Of a stretch of DNA of 64,000 nucleotides, positions 8,676-19,289 are shown piece after piece. The translations under genes were made by a program, and so were the position numbers. This DNA is from Chloroflexota bacterium. GTDB lineage: Bacteria > Chloroflexota > Anaerolineae > 4572-78 > J111. Under the pieces are notes generated by a model that was not told where the DNA came from, did no database searches, and was given only the letters and a program-made list of their open reading frames with translations. Numbering within the stretch: position 1 is the stretch's first letter; each line of letters begins with the position of its first letter. The stretch lies in the NCBI GenBank assembly GCA_016860845.1, contig BOKF01000005.1, positions 248,001 through 312,000 of the forward strand. Reading direction: 5' to 3'.

Positions 8676-9599
8676 TCAAGTGTTGTTGCTAGGCTTGAGA
8701 GTGATAACGACATTTCCTATCTTATGCCCGCTTTCGACGTAGTGGTGAGCCTCAGAAATTTGCTCGAACCCATATCTTCTATCAATGACTGATTTCAACT
8801 TTCCCGCCGCAATTAGCTCTCTCAGGAAAACCAGATCTTCAGCTCTTTCCTTGACGACCCCCTTCGCCACTGTCACATATACACCCTCTGGCGTTAGTGA
8901 TTCCCTGTAATGTGAATACGAGGTTTTTCCAACCGCATCAAAAATGACATCATAAAGCGTACCCGTTTTTGTAGGGTCCTCTTCGGTATAGTCAATCACT
9001 TTGTCGGCGCCCAGCGATTTTACCAATTCCAAATTCTTCGTGCTGCAAACGCCGGTGACTTCCGCCCCCAAGCTCTTGGAGATTTGCACGCCATAAGTAC
9101 CAACGCTTCCGGACGCTCCATGGATAAGAACCTTTTGCCCACTATGGATATTGCCCTTCCTGAGAAAATAGAGGGCGGTAAGTCCACCCACAGGAACAGC
9201 GGCGGCTTCCTCGTAAGTCATACTGGGCGGTTTTGTCGCAAGCGTTCCATCTTCGGGGAGACATATGTACTCGGCATACGTGCCGGATCTAAGACCAGTA
9301 GATCCAAATACCTGGTCATTTCTCCTAAATTGCTTCACTCCTTTTCCCACTGATTCTATCTCCCCGGCGAACTCATGCCCGAGGATCGTATGCCTTGGTT
9401 TTCTGATGCCATACATGATTCGGACTAAGGGCCATACGAGGGCAGGGAAGGCGAAACTTCGCATTCTCACATCCCCAGCAGTTACGGTGGTGGCATGAAT
9501 TCTTATGAGTACTTCATTGTCTTTTGGAACAGGTGTTTCAACCTCCTGAGGCTGAAGAACATCGGGAGGTCCGTATCTTGTGTATACAATTGCTTTCAT
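8676..9599 (-). CDS. MDR-superfamily NAD(P)-dependent quinone oxidoreductase/alcohol dehydrogenase
   Basis: A 307-residue zinc-independent medium-chain dehydrogenase. The start ATG at 9599 has AAAGGA upstream; the frame extends 5 codons further. Visible landmarks are the GroES-like N-terminal domain with [16 protein letters not shown], the [15 protein letters not shown] segment and the nucleotide-binding [12 protein letters not shown]. The usual zinc-binding cysteines are missing, as in quinone oxidoreductases. It probably reduces small quinones or enones in the cytoplasm with NADPH. Attc-like palindromes flank this gene and its upstream neighbour, so it may be an integron cassette gene. Confidence 0.85.
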   Translation of the reverse strand: MKAIVYTRYGPPDVLQPQEVETPVPKDNEVLIRIHATTVTAGDVRMRSFAFPALVWPLVRIMYGIRKPRHTILGHEFAGEIESVGKGVKQFRRNDQVFGSTGLRSGTYAEYICLPEDGTLATKPPSMTYEEAAAVPVGGLTALYFLRKGNIHSGQKVLIHGASGSVGTYGVQISKSLGAEVTGVCSTKNLELVKSLGADKVIDYTEEDPTKTGTLYDVIFDAVGKTSYSHYRESLTPEGVYVTVAKGVVKERAEDLVFLRELIAAGKLKSVIDRRYGFEQISEAHHYVESGHKIGNVVITLKPSNNT

Positions 9600-9653
9600 T
9601 GGTATTCCTTTCAATGTCGCATGGGGATTCAGCCGTCTCGCATAATACTCGCT

Positions 9654-10082
9654 TCACGCAACTGGCGGCCGCAGCGCATGGTTAGCCGCAGGCGAAGTCC
9701 TCCGAATAAAAATCAGCGCGGCTAAGTAGGCAGCAGCAACTACATCGTAGGCAAGACACCAACCCGGCCACCATACAGGGACACCGGGGTTCGTTATCAC
9801 TGCGTGATGAAAGAAGTCAAAAACTCCGTGAAGTGCCAAGCCGGCGACCACGAGCCAGGGCGTCTTCTTGAACCCAAACGCAGCCGCCGCCACAAACATG
9901 AGTGCAGGAATGGCCTCTGCGACAAAGGAATCTGTGGATCCGGCCATCGCCGCAAATAGGAGGTATAAGGTGGCAATGACGATCAACACGACTGGGTAGA
10001 AGCTGCGGTCCTTGTCGAAGCCAATCACGCTCGCGAATAATCCAACTCCAGTAGCAGCGACGACTCCAATGACGTATTCCAT
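9654..10082 (-). CDS. DUF6010-family membrane protein
   Basis: A 142-residue protein with four hydrophobic helices and the family-typical HGVFDFFHH and PVWWPGWCLAYDV motifs. DUF6010 members are small membrane proteins of unknown role that are often found on gene cassettes. The last residues, AANHALRPPVA, are encoded by sequence resembling the outer part of an attC site, as often seen at the 3' end of cassette genes. The start lies about 30 bases from the attC-like element at 10113-10257, fitting a cassette layout. Confidence 0.8.
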   Translation of the reverse strand: MEYVIGVVAATGVGLFASVIGFDKDRSFYPVVLIVIATLYLLFAAMAGSTDSFVAEAIPALMFVAAAAFGFKKTPWLVVAGLALHGVFDFFHHAVITNPGVPVWWPGWCLAYDVVAAAYLAALIFIRRTSPAANHALRPPVA

Positions 10083-10112
10083 TTTGTTCCTCCGTGACGT
10101 GGTGCCTATGCG

Positions 10113-10257
10113 GTCTAACGAAATAAGGCTTCATGCGGCGCGGCTGAGGCAAGGAAAGATAAAAGCAAGCAGAGGTAGCCAACATGGAGTGATCACTTAC
10201 CCAGAAGCGAGCCGCCGCATACCGTCCCGGCGTCCTACGGGATAAGCCCCGTTGAAC
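10113..10257. other. attC-like palindrome 2 with consensus core boxes
   Basis: The outer boxes are GTCTAAC (10113-10119) and GTTGAAC (10251-10257), fitting RYYYAAC and GTTRRRY exactly. Inside, ggcttcatgcggcgcggct (10127-10145) faces agccgccgcat (10210-10220) and aagcc (10244-10248). The right arm has an extra small hairpin (tcccg/cggga). The loop is about 64 bases. Length and asymmetry are within the attC range. Confidence 0.45.
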
Positions 10258-10412
10258 TAAGCCTGGGCGCAGACTGTTTGGGGATTGAAGGGGCGTCCCG
10301 TCTACGTTTGGGGTCAGTTCAAGCCGATCTTTGTTAGCCCCATTATATCCGAAATCAGGCCGGCTGAACAGGGGGTGAGGGAAAAATTAAGCCAAAGTCA
10401 GATTTCTATAAC

Positions 10413-11807
<1,395 letters not shown>

Positions 11808-11810
11808 TCA

Positions 11811-11897
11811 AAAACGCAAAGACGCCAGGATGTAGAGGCGCAGAGGAAGAAATTGCTAAAAACTTTGCGCCTTCGTACCTTTGGGTCTCTGCGTTAA
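11811..11897. repeat. Interspersed repeat of the 'cgcagag' type, second copy
   Basis: An intergenic stretch with aacgcaaagacgcc, ggcgcagagg, aactttgcgcc and ggtctctgcgtt. Left and right parts are roughly complementary. It resembles the stretch at 1061-1138. It separates the transporter ATPase gene from the beta-glucosidase gene and may weaken read-through between them. Confidence 0.5.
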
Positions 11898-11907
11898 ATT
11901 TCCTTGC

Positions 11908-12858
11908 TCAGTTTTGGAGGTTGTAGCGAAAACAGGCGACCGCATGATCAGGTTCAACCTCTAACAGCGGCGGCCTCTGTTTGTCACACCCCAGCGCTTT
12001 GTCGGCCAGCGGACAGCGGGCGTAGTAGACGCAGCCGCCGCCGGTCTCGACCGGTTTGGCTTTCAGCTCCCCCTCCACCTCTTCCCATTTCTTATCGAGG
12101 CGCGGCACCGCCGCCATGAGCATTTGGGTGTAGGGATGGAGCGGCTGGGCGTATATTTTCTCGGTTGACCCCGCCTCCGCCACACAGCCCCGGTAAAGGA
12201 TAACCGATTTTTCGCTGATGTAGTAACCCAGCGAGAGGTCATGGGTGATAAAAAGGATGGACAGGCCGCGGGTTTTGAGGTCGGCCAGCAGGTTCAGCAC
12301 GTCAATCCGGGTGGAGGCGTCGAGCATGCTGATGATCTCATCGGCCACCAAAAACTTGATGTCCAGCAGCAGGGCGCGGGCGATCAGCAGGCGTTGAAGC
12401 TGCCCGCCGCTGAGCTGGTGGGGAAACTTGTTCAGCACAATCTCCGGGTTCAGGCCGACTGCTTCCAGCGAGCCGTTGAGCTTGTTACGCCAGGCCTGGC
12501 CGTTGACGCCCGGAAAAAATTCCTCCCTGATGATGCTGAAAACCCGGTCCGCTTTGAAGATGGGGTTATAGGAGCTGAAGGGGTCTTGAAAAACACCCTG
12601 GACCTTCCGGTAATACTCTTTCAGCCCGCCTTTGAGGGTGGAAATGTCAACCCCGTCAACGATAATCTGGCCGAAGGTGATCGGGATGAGCCGTAAAATC
12701 ATCTTGCCGATGGTGCTTTTCCCGCTGCCGCTCTCGCCGATGAGCGAGACAACTTCACCCTCTTTGATGTCGAAGCTGACGTCGTTGACGGCGTGGAGTT
12801 CTTGCCCGCCGAAGGCGCCAATCGTATAGACTTTTGAAATATGGCGCAGCTCAAGCAT
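11908..12858 (-). CDS. Opp/Dpp-type ABC transporter ATPase (second subunit, OppF/DppF-like)
   Basis: A 316-residue ATPase. Walker A is GESGSGKST, the signature motif LSGGQ and Walker B LVADEI. The C-terminal oligopeptide-transporter extension is present, with a Cys-rich stretch (GGGCVYYARCPLADKALGC) found in this subfamily. The ATG at 12858 overlaps the end of the preceding ATPase gene by 8 bases and has aggaggt upstream; the longer open frame is the shadow of that gene. It forms the heterodimeric motor with its neighbour. The gene context points to sugar oligomers rather than peptides. Confidence 0.9.
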   Translation of the reverse strand: MLELRHISKVYTIGAFGGQELHAVNDVSFDIKEGEVVSLIGESGSGKSTIGKMILRLIPITFGQIIVDGVDISTLKGGLKEYYRKVQGVFQDPFSSYNPIFKADRVFSIIREEFFPGVNGQAWRNKLNGSLEAVGLNPEIVLNKFPHQLSGGQLQRLLIARALLLDIKFLVADEIISMLDASTRIDVLNLLADLKTRGLSILFITHDLSLGYYISEKSVILYRGCVAEAGSTEKIYAQPLHPYTQMLMAAVPRLDKKWEEVEGELKAKPVETGGGCVYYARCPLADKALGCDKQRPPLLEVEPDHAVACFRYNLQN

Positions 12859-13813
12859 TCTTTTCGACCTCCTGCCAGCAGGCCACAAAATGACCCGGTT
12901 CGACTTCGACAAAGGGGGGTTCCTCGCCGCACTTCTCAAAGGCAGCCGGACACCGTTCTCTGAAGCGGCAGCCGCCGGGCGGATGGAGCAGTTGCGGCGG
13001 GTTGCCGGGGATGCCGACCAGTTTTCTCTCGGCATACCTCACCCCCACTTCCGGCAAGGATGAAATGAGCAGCCTGGTATAGGGATGGCGGGGAGATTTG
13101 ATGATCACTTCGGTCGAGGCTTTTTCGGCCAGTTTTCCGGCGTACATAACCATGATGCTGTCGGCAATCTGGTACAGGATAGACATGTCGTGGGTGATAA
13201 AGATGACGCTCTGGCAGCATTTCCGGTTGCGAAATTCGACCAGCATCTCGGCGACCGCTTTTTGGCTGGACACATCCAGCGCCGAGGTGATCTCGTCGGC
13301 GATGAGCAGGGACGGGTCCAGCAGCGTGGACAGCACCATGACCATGCGCTGCTTCATGCCGCCGGACAGCTCGATGGGGTACATCTTCAGCACATCGTGG
13401 GACAACTTAACCAGGTCGAGCCGGCGCTTTAATTCCGGCAGCATGCTTTTGTAGCTGACCCCTCTCGATTCGAGCAGTTCCGAGATCATCTTGCCAATTT
13501 TGCGGGTCGGGTTCATGGCGCTCATGGCGTACTGCGGGATGAGCGAAACCTTCTTGAAGCGGAAGGCATTCATCTTCTCCGTGTCCCAGATCGGCAGCGC
13601 TTCGTCGTTCAGTGTTACCCGGCCGCCGGCATATTTCATGCGCGAGGTCAGGTGGATCAGGCTGTAGCCCAGGGTGGTCTTGCCGCAGCCGGACTCGCCG
13701 GCCAGGCCCATAATTTCGCCATCGGCCACACTGAACGTCGCGCCGTCCAGGGCCTTGACATCCCCCAGCAGGGTTTGATAATAGACTTTGAGGTTTTCTA
13801 CCTGTAAACTCAT
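12851..13813 (-). CDS. Opp/Dpp-type ABC transporter ATPase (first subunit, OppD/DppD-like)
   Basis: A 320-residue ATPase with Walker A GESGCGKTT, signature LSGGMKQR, Walker B LLIADEITSALDV and an H-loop His in IFITHDMS. The C-terminal oligopeptide-type domain has CRFRERCPAAFEKCG. It begins 4 bases after the stop of the upstream permease gene and overlaps the next ATPase gene, so the four transporter genes are tightly coupled. It energises import across the cytoplasmic membrane together with the other ATPase. Confidence 0.92.
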   Translation of the reverse strand: MSLQVENLKVYYQTLLGDVKALDGATFSVADGEIMGLAGESGCGKTTLGYSLIHLTSRMKYAGGRVTLNDEALPIWDTEKMNAFRFKKVSLIPQYAMSAMNPTRKIGKMISELLESRGVSYKSMLPELKRRLDLVKLSHDVLKMYPIELSGGMKQRMVMVLSTLLDPSLLIADEITSALDVSSQKAVAEMLVEFRNRKCCQSVIFITHDMSILYQIADSIMVMYAGKLAEKASTEVIIKSPRHPYTRLLISSLPEVGVRYAERKLVGIPGNPPQLLHPPGGCRFRERCPAAFEKCGEEPPFVEVEPGHFVACWQEVEKNA

Positions 13814-13817
13814 AGTT

Positions 13818-14672
13818 CTACATCTCCCTGAGTTTCGGGTTGAAGACTTCGTCCAGCCCCACGTTCATCACGTACAGCGCGCCGACGATGACCGTGATCG
13901 CCACCCCCGGTGGGATGAACCACCACCAGATACCCAGCAGCAGCGCGCCCCACAGGACCGCATTGTTCATCATCAGCCCCAACGACATCGCGTCCGTGGG
14001 ACCCAGCCCGATGAAATCCAGCGTGGCCGCGACGAGCACCGCTCCGCCAAACTGGAGGATGAAGACCAGCAGCAGATAGGACATCATGTTGGGCGCAACC
14101 TCGGTGAAGATGATCTTCATCGAGTTCATGCCGCTCATCCTGGCCAGATCCACAAAATCCCGGCTGCGCAGCGAGAACGTCTGCGCCCGGATGGCCCGGG
14201 CGGCCCAGGGCCAGGAGGTCAGCCCGATAAAGACACTTTCGGCCAGAACGCCGCGCACCTCAAGATAGGCGACGATGATCAGCAGCACGGCCAGTGTGGG
14301 AATCACCAGGACAATGTTGGTGATCATGTTGAGGATTTCGTCAACCATCCCTCCCTTGTAACCGGCGGTAAAACCAACCAGGATGCCCAACAGCGTGCCC
14401 AGGCCGCCGCCGATAATTCCCACGATGAAGGAGGCTCTCAGACCGTAGACGAACTGGGTAAAAACGTCCTGCCCAAAGGTGGTCGTACCGAACCAGTATT
14501 CGGGGGAGGGCGGAGCGGCGCCCGGTCCGATATAATCCAGAGGGGCGTAGTCCGTAAGCAGCGGGCCAACCAGGGTCAGCACAACAAAAAAAAGCAGAAT
14601 GGCCAGGCCGACCTTGAGTTTGTTGTTCCTCAGGGCAAAGTAGAGGATTTCATGTTTCTTCAGGTTTATCAT
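13818..14672 (-). CDS. Opp/Dpp-type ABC permease (DppC-like)
   Basis: A 284-residue permease with about six helices, including an N-terminal helix typical of the OppC/DppC group. The EAA loop that contacts the ATPase is visible around RARDFVDLARMSGMNSMKIIF-like sequence near residue 170. Its start overlaps the stop of the DppB-like gene by 4 bases (ATGA type). It forms the channel with the other permease. Confidence 0.9.
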   Translation of the reverse strand: MINLKKHEILYFALRNNKLKVGLAILLFFVVLTLVGPLLTDYAPLDYIGPGAAPPSPEYWFGTTTFGQDVFTQFVYGLRASFIVGIIGGGLGTLLGILVGFTAGYKGGMVDEILNMITNIVLVIPTLAVLLIIVAYLEVRGVLAESVFIGLTSWPWAARAIRAQTFSLRSRDFVDLARMSGMNSMKIIFTEVAPNMMSYLLLVFILQFGGAVLVAATLDFIGLGPTDAMSLGLMMNNAVLWGALLLGIWWWFIPPGVAITVIVGALYVMNVGLDEVFNPKLREM

Positions 14673-15661
14673 GTTGATTCACCTTGCATGCCCAGACGGG
14701 TTCTCGGGTCAACGAACACATAAGCGATATCAATCGCAAAATTGGCCAGCAGCACGCCGACAATGACGAACAGGAAGCATCCCTGCAGCAGGAAATAATC
14801 CCTGGTGTTGATCGCCTGCAGAATCAGGTAGCCGATACCGGGGTAGGCGAACACAATCTCTGTGGCCAGGGCGCCCGCCACAATGACCCCAAGCTGAAGC
14901 GCCAGCCCGGTGAGCTGGGGCAAGACCGCGTTTCTAAAGGCGTATTTTCTGACCAGCCTTCTCGGCGCTCCCAGCGCTTCGAGGTAATGAGAATAATCCG
15001 CTTCGAGTTCATAGATGATCATGTTCCGCATGCCAATGGCCCACCCTCCAAACTGCACCAGGAAGAGGGAGGCGAAGGGCAGGAACCAGTGCTGCAAGAG
15101 GCTCCAGACGAAGGCCCAGGAGAGATGAGGGCTCATCGCGTTGCTGTAGGCCCCCGAAATGGGAAAGATACCCGCCACAATGCCTAACGCCCAGGCCAGG
15201 AGCATCGCCAGCCACATGTAAGGCGTCGCCGTCAGGATGTAACCCAGCGGCAGTACGGTGTTGTCCAGCCGTTTGGAGCGCGCGGCGATAGCGCCGAACC
15301 AGTTGCCCGCAAACCAGCTCAACAGGATCGCCGGAATCAGCAGCAGGAGGCTGAAGGGCACGGCTCTCATAATGACCTTTGTTACCGGCACCGGAAACAC
15401 GTACACGCTTATCCCCAGGTCACCCTGGAGAAGGGCAATCCAGAAATTAAGGTATTGCTGCCAGAGGGGTACATCTAAGCCAAACATTTTGGTGTAATAA
15501 TCGTGCATTAACTCAGTCGACTCGGCGAATGAACCGGCCCGCGCCATCAATACGTCAACCGGGTTGCCAGGCATGAAGTGCGGAATCATCCAATCAATGG
15601 TCACGGCAACAAAAAACGTGAGGGCATAAATGAGGAGTTTTCTTCTGAAGTAGCGGCCCAC
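14669..15661 (-). CDS. Opp/Dpp-type ABC permease (DppB-like)
   Basis: From the GTG at 15661 this is a 330-residue permease with six helices. AAGGAGG sits five bases before that GTG; an in-frame TTG at 15700 would place the start inside a hairpin and is less likely. The N-terminal MIPHFMPGNPVDVLMAR region and the C-terminal AYPGIGYLILQAI motif are typical of the DppB group. A transcription terminator-like hairpin separates it from the binding-protein gene. Confidence 0.88.
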   Translation of the reverse strand: MGRYFRRKLLIYALTFFVAVTIDWMIPHFMPGNPVDVLMARAGSFAESTELMHDYYTKMFGLDVPLWQQYLNFWIALLQGDLGISVYVFPVPVTKVIMRAVPFSLLLLIPAILLSWFAGNWFGAIAARSKRLDNTVLPLGYILTATPYMWLAMLLAWALGIVAGIFPISGAYSNAMSPHLSWAFVWSLLQHWFLPFASLFLVQFGGWAIGMRNMIIYELEADYSHYLEALGAPRRLVRKYAFRNAVLPQLTGLALQLGVIVAGALATEIVFAYPGIGYLILQAINTRDYFLLQGCFLFVIVGVLLANFAIDIAYVFVDPRTRLGMQGEST

Positions 15662-15674
15662 ATTGCCTCCTTCT

Positions 15675-15718
15675 AAAAAATACCGCCCCTCCTCCCGCAA
15701 ACTCAGAAGGAGGGGCGG
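15675..15718 (-). terminator. Terminator-like hairpin between binding-protein and permease genes
   Basis: An 11-bp perfect stem (ccgcccctcct at 15683-15693 against aggaggggcgg at 15708-15718) with a 14-base loop. On the minus strand it is followed by a run of six T. Its place between the binding-protein gene and the permease gene fits partial termination that leaves binding protein in excess over membrane subunits. Confidence 0.75.
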
Positions 15719-15828
15719 GTCTGGTTCACGACATCAGGGGTAGAGGTGCATCGTGAAGTGCCCCCAATAGCTGCGCTCGCATACGCTCGCAAAACTGGAA
15801 CGCAGCCAGGAGGGCTGATAAGGGAATA

Positions 15829-17559
15829 CTAGTCCTCCGGCGCCGGCTCCAGGTCGGCGAGCATGCGGATAGCCGTCATGTTCCAGTAGCCGCGCCAGGT
15901 CGAAGGCGTCCAGTGGGGAGCGCCCTCTGCAGACGACGGCCAGTTGGTCCAGACCGTGTCGTTCATCTGGGCCCACATCCCGTTGTACCACAGGGGGATC
16001 AAGGGCATATCGGTGAGATAAGCCCGCTGGAGCTGGGAGATGATGGCCTGCATGCCCTCCACGTCATCAACCGGGGTCTTGTCAAGCTGGTCGGTCAGAT
16101 CGAAGACTTCCTGGTTGTCGTAGCGGCCGTAGTTGCCGTCCTGCATCGTCGCGATGTCCGCGATCGGGTTCCGGCCCATCCAGAGATAGTACCGCCACGG
16201 GGTGTTGGCGATCTGGGCATCGTTGGCGATCATCATATCAAACGTGCCCTCGTTGCGCTGAGATACATACTCTGGGAAGTCTGGGAAATTAGTTTGCGCG
16301 TTGATGCCGACGGCCTGGAGGCCGTTGACGATGACCCGGTTCGATTCCATCCAGTCCGTCCAGCCGTTCGGATTGTTGATTTTCAGCTCGATCGGGGCGC
16401 CATCGGGCGCTTCGACGAAGCCGTCGCCATCGGTGTCCTTGTAGCCGGCGTCGGCGAGAAGCTGCTTGGATTTTTCCGGATCATAGCTGAAGCCCAGTTC
16501 ATCCACCACCGCCTGGTCAATGTACTTCTCCCAGTTCGGCAGTAGTCCGGTTGGATTGGCCGGCAGGACCATGCCGCCATAGACCACGTTGACGATTTGG
16601 CTGACGTCAATAGCATTAGCCACAGCCAGGCGGAAGGCGGGGTCATCCATCGGTTTTTTGGTCAGGTTCAAGAGCAGCCAGGCTGTGTTGGCGGAGAGAT
16701 GGTACGGGGCTTCGGGATAGTATGTCTTAACACCGTACCCACCCTGGACGAGTTGGGAGATGCCCGGCAGGAAGTTGTTGTTCAGATCGAACTGGCCTTG
16801 GAGAACCATCCCCAGCGCGACGTTGTTATTGCCGCTGTTGACGATGTCAACAATCCGCTTGGGCTTAGGATCCAGGCCCAGCGCCGCTGTCGCCCACCAG
16901 CCGTCTCGCTTTAACCAGACGACTTTGGTTTGATCAAGGGTTTCAGCGACATAAGGCCCGGTGCATTCGGGGTCCTCGTTAAGGCCGGAGGTGATCTCTT
17001 CTACCGTTTTGGTTTCCCAGCGATGCTTTGAAACGATCGGGGTTGAGTACAGGTAGTATGACCAGCCCTGGTAAAGGGCTTCATTGAAGGTGAACTCGAC
17101 GGTGGCCTCATCCACTACCTCGACGCTGCCCAGGAACTTCCAGACCGGGCTGATGCTGACCGGCGCGTCTTTGGCGGCATCAAAGGTAAATTTTACGTCC
17201 TCAGCCGTGAACGGTTCGCCGTCGGACCACTCGACGCCCTGCCGAATCTTGGCCTGGTAGACAGTGTCGCTGGTCCACTCGCCACTCTCCGCCAGCCAGG
17301 GGGTAAATTCATCGGCCAGCGGATCGTAGATGAACAGCGGTTCATAGCAGAGGCCAAAGGTGCCCATGGCGTAGTTCCCCAGGTTCCAGGGATTGTAGCC
17401 GGTGGGCGGACCCCATTGGACGCCGCCGGTATAGAGGGTTTCGCTCCGCTCGTAGGTCGTAGGTTCTTGCGCGGCAGCCGGTTGGGCGGGGGCCAGGGCA
17501 ATCAAAACCAGGAATAGAACCACCATAATAGTTAAAAGTTGGATTATTCGAGTTTTCAT
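15829..17559 (-). CDS. ABC transporter family-5 solute-binding protein
   Basis: A 576-residue secreted protein. The ATG at 17559 follows AAGGAG and opens a signal peptide (IIQLLTIMVVLFLVLIALAPA, then AAAQ). SBP_bac_5 features include GVEWSDGEPFTAEDVKFTFD and LAVANAIDVSQIV. An internal DTDGDGFVEAPDG stretch looks like a calcium-binding loop found in several such proteins. There is no lipobox. The family binds peptides or oligosaccharides; next to a GH1 enzyme and a LacI-type regulator, a beta-linked sugar is the likely ligand. Confidence 0.92.
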   Translation of the reverse strand: MKTRIIQLLTIMVVLFLVLIALAPAQPAAAQEPTTYERSETLYTGGVQWGPPTGYNPWNLGNYAMGTFGLCYEPLFIYDPLADEFTPWLAESGEWTSDTVYQAKIRQGVEWSDGEPFTAEDVKFTFDAAKDAPVSISPVWKFLGSVEVVDEATVEFTFNEALYQGWSYYLYSTPIVSKHRWETKTVEEITSGLNEDPECTGPYVAETLDQTKVVWLKRDGWWATAALGLDPKPKRIVDIVNSGNNNVALGMVLQGQFDLNNNFLPGISQLVQGGYGVKTYYPEAPYHLSANTAWLLLNLTKKPMDDPAFRLAVANAIDVSQIVNVVYGGMVLPANPTGLLPNWEKYIDQAVVDELGFSYDPEKSKQLLADAGYKDTDGDGFVEAPDGAPIELKINNPNGWTDWMESNRVIVNGLQAVGINAQTNFPDFPEYVSQRNEGTFDMMIANDAQIANTPWRYYLWMGRNPIADIATMQDGNYGRYDNQEVFDLTDQLDKTPVDDVEGMQAIISQLQRAYLTDMPLIPLWYNGMWAQMNDTVWTNWPSSAEGAPHWTPSTWRGYWNMTAIRMLADLEPAPED

Positions 17560-17719
17560 TCTTTCATTCTCCTTAAAAATTATGAACATTTTCAGATCAT
17601 AGGCATAGGCACGTCGGTGCTCAATCAGTTGTTGGGTCACTAACCTCCTTTCGCTAACGGTGTGGTCGGCAAATGTTCCTTATACGCACCCTCTTTTATC
17701 CAAGTTCACCTCCTCTGGC

Positions 17720-18751
17720 TCAATCTTCGTATAAAGTTGAACCGCACGAATTCCGAATAACCAATTGGGTTGGCATAATCACGCAGCGCGGGGGTTCCGC
17801 TCCGTTCTTCAGGATATCAATGAGGTTTTCAACGGCCAGGGCGCCGACTCGCCGGATGGGCTGGCGGATGGTGGTCAGGGGAGGATCGGAAATAGCGGCT
17901 GCTGGTAAGTCGTCAAAACCGATGACGGCTATCTCACCCGGCACAGCGACCCCGGCGATGCGCAGGGCGCGTAAGACGCCCAGGGCCATCGTATCCGAAG
18001 CGACGCAAACAGCGTCCGGCTTAGAGGGCAGCAGGCGCTGCATAGCCACATATCCCCCCATTTCGGTGAAATCACCTTCGACGATGAGCGATTTATCAAT
18101 CGTCTGTCCCCGCTCGTTGAGTGCGTTCAGGTAGCCTTGTTGACGGTCAAGGCCAACAGCGGTATTAAGCGGACCGGTAACGGCGGCGATCCGTTGGTAG
18201 CCCAATCGAATCAAATGGCTGGCAGCGCTGTAAGCCCCAGCCACATTATCCACGTCCACAAAGCTGATCGGTGCGGGGCAACTGGGCCGGCCGATCATTA
18301 CAAACGGCAGCTTGTTTTCCAGTAATTGGGGGATCAACGGGTCGTTGATCGGCGAAGCGCTGACAATGATGCCATCTACCAGCCGGTTGCGCATCACCCG
18401 GGCCAGGAGCTTTTGCTCCTCGTCTTCGGTGTGAAACAAAAAGAGGGACAGGATGTAATCGTGCGTGTTACAAGCCTGGGCAATACCCTGGAGCAGGCGA
18501 GGATAGTAAGGATCGGTGAACAGAAATTGGACAGACCGGGGGATGACCAGGCCGATAATCCCGGAGCGCTGGCCGGCCAGAGAGCGAGCAGCCGGATCGG
18601 GTTGGTAGCCGGTCTCGGCAATAACCTCCAAGACCCTTTGCCGAACATGAGGCTTAACATTGATCTGGTCATTAACTACGCGGGAAACCGTAGAACGGGA
18701 TACCCCCGATAATTTAGCGATCTGTTCTAGCGTTAGTTTGCCCGTTGGCAT
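17720..18751 (-). CDS. LacI-family transcriptional regulator
   Basis: A 343-residue regulator. The N-terminal helix-turn-helix is plain (TLEQIAKLSGVSRSTVSRVV) with the hinge region NVKPHVRQRVLEVIAETGYQPDPAARSL. The periplasmic-binding-protein-like effector domain follows to the end. The ATG at 18751 is chosen; a TTG nine codons earlier would lie inside an operator palindrome. The gene precedes the transporter genes on the same strand by about 160 bases. It is probably a sugar-responsive repressor of the transporter and glucosidase genes and of itself. Confidence 0.93.
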   Translation of the reverse strand: MPTGKLTLEQIAKLSGVSRSTVSRVVNDQINVKPHVRQRVLEVIAETGYQPDPAARSLAGQRSGIIGLVIPRSVQFLFTDPYYPRLLQGIAQACNTHDYILSLFLFHTEDEEQKLLARVMRNRLVDGIIVSASPINDPLIPQLLENKLPFVMIGRPSCPAPISFVDVDNVAGAYSAASHLIRLGYQRIAAVTGPLNTAVGLDRQQGYLNALNERGQTIDKSLIVEGDFTEMGGYVAMQRLLPSKPDAVCVASDTMALGVLRALRIAGVAVPGEIAVIGFDDLPAAAISDPPLTTIRQPIRRVGALAVENLIDILKNGAEPPRCVIMPTQLVIRNSCGSTLYED

Positions 18752-18763
18752 CGGTGCCCTAAC

Positions 18764-18777
18764 TGGGAGCGTTCCCA
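18764..18777. promoter_or_regulatory. LacI-family operator 1 (near regulator start)
   Basis: The palindrome TGGGAGCGTTCCCA lies 13 bases upstream of the LacI-type start codon. It has the central CG and dyad symmetry of LacI/PurR-family operators and strongly resembles operator 2. The position fits autorepression. Confidence 0.7.
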
Positions 18778-18897
18778 AAAATATGCTAAAAAAACAAGAA
18801 TTACGACGCTTTTCGAGGAAATACTTGAAGAATTGTAGAAATTAACTCCATAAACGCCGCTAACTTGCCTGGGATATTGGAGATCAACCTAGTTTCT

Positions 18898-18913
18898 CTG
18901 GGAGCGCTCCCAG
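18898..18913. promoter_or_regulatory. LacI-family operator 2 (perfect palindrome)
   Basis: CTGGGAGCGCTCCCAG is a perfect 16-bp palindrome sharing TGGGAGCG with operator 1, about 135 bases away. Paired operators around a promoter are usual for LacI-family control and could support looping. It lies between the intact regulator gene and a remnant of a second LacI-family gene. Confidence 0.7.
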
Positions 18914-19032
18914 AAATTACCTCCAGATTACTCCAATTGCCCTGGCTTGTCAAATTCTTCATCACGTTTTTTCCTCATCCCTGCAAGCAAAATCACTATA
19001 ATTTTGAATGAGTTTTTAAAAAAGTGGGGTTT

Positions 19033-19230
19033 CAGGCGATGACCGAGCATCGCCCGCAGGTAGCCGCTGCGGCGTTCTTGAATGCTGGGGTAAGAGCGGG
19101 GCAGGCTGCCGACGATAGCGATGCGCCGGTGTCCATTTTCAATGAGATAGCTGGTCGCCTGGTAAGCGCCCGCCTCGTTGTCGGTAATGACGGCATCGTA
19201 CTGGTTGGTGGCAGTGTAGGCATCTACCTA
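19033..19230 (-). pseudogene. Remnant of a second LacI-family regulator
   Basis: Translated on the minus strand, this stretch gives ITDNEAGAYQATSYLIENGH followed by RRIAIVGSLP and SIQERRSGYLRAM, the familiar core of a LacI/PurR effector domain. There is an in-frame TAG just upstream (about 19228), no DNA-binding domain, and the homology ends after about 65 residues. It is a decayed fragment, not a gene. It lies directly upstream of the intact LacI-type gene. Confidence 0.7.
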
Positions 19231-19289
19231 AACATTGAGGAATTTTAATAAATTTATTAAAAGTTTAGTGGTAAGCGGGGGATTGTTTT

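Noticed and set aside
9600..9690. A third attC site between the DUF6010 and dehydrogenase genes
   Set aside because: Left-arm-like sequence exists (gctaaccatgcgctgc), but no complementary right arm with a GTTRRRY box was found.
13788..14723. 311-codon plus-strand frame
   Set aside because: It covers the DppC-like permease gene in antisense and is rich in His, Gln, Asp and Arg with no family features.
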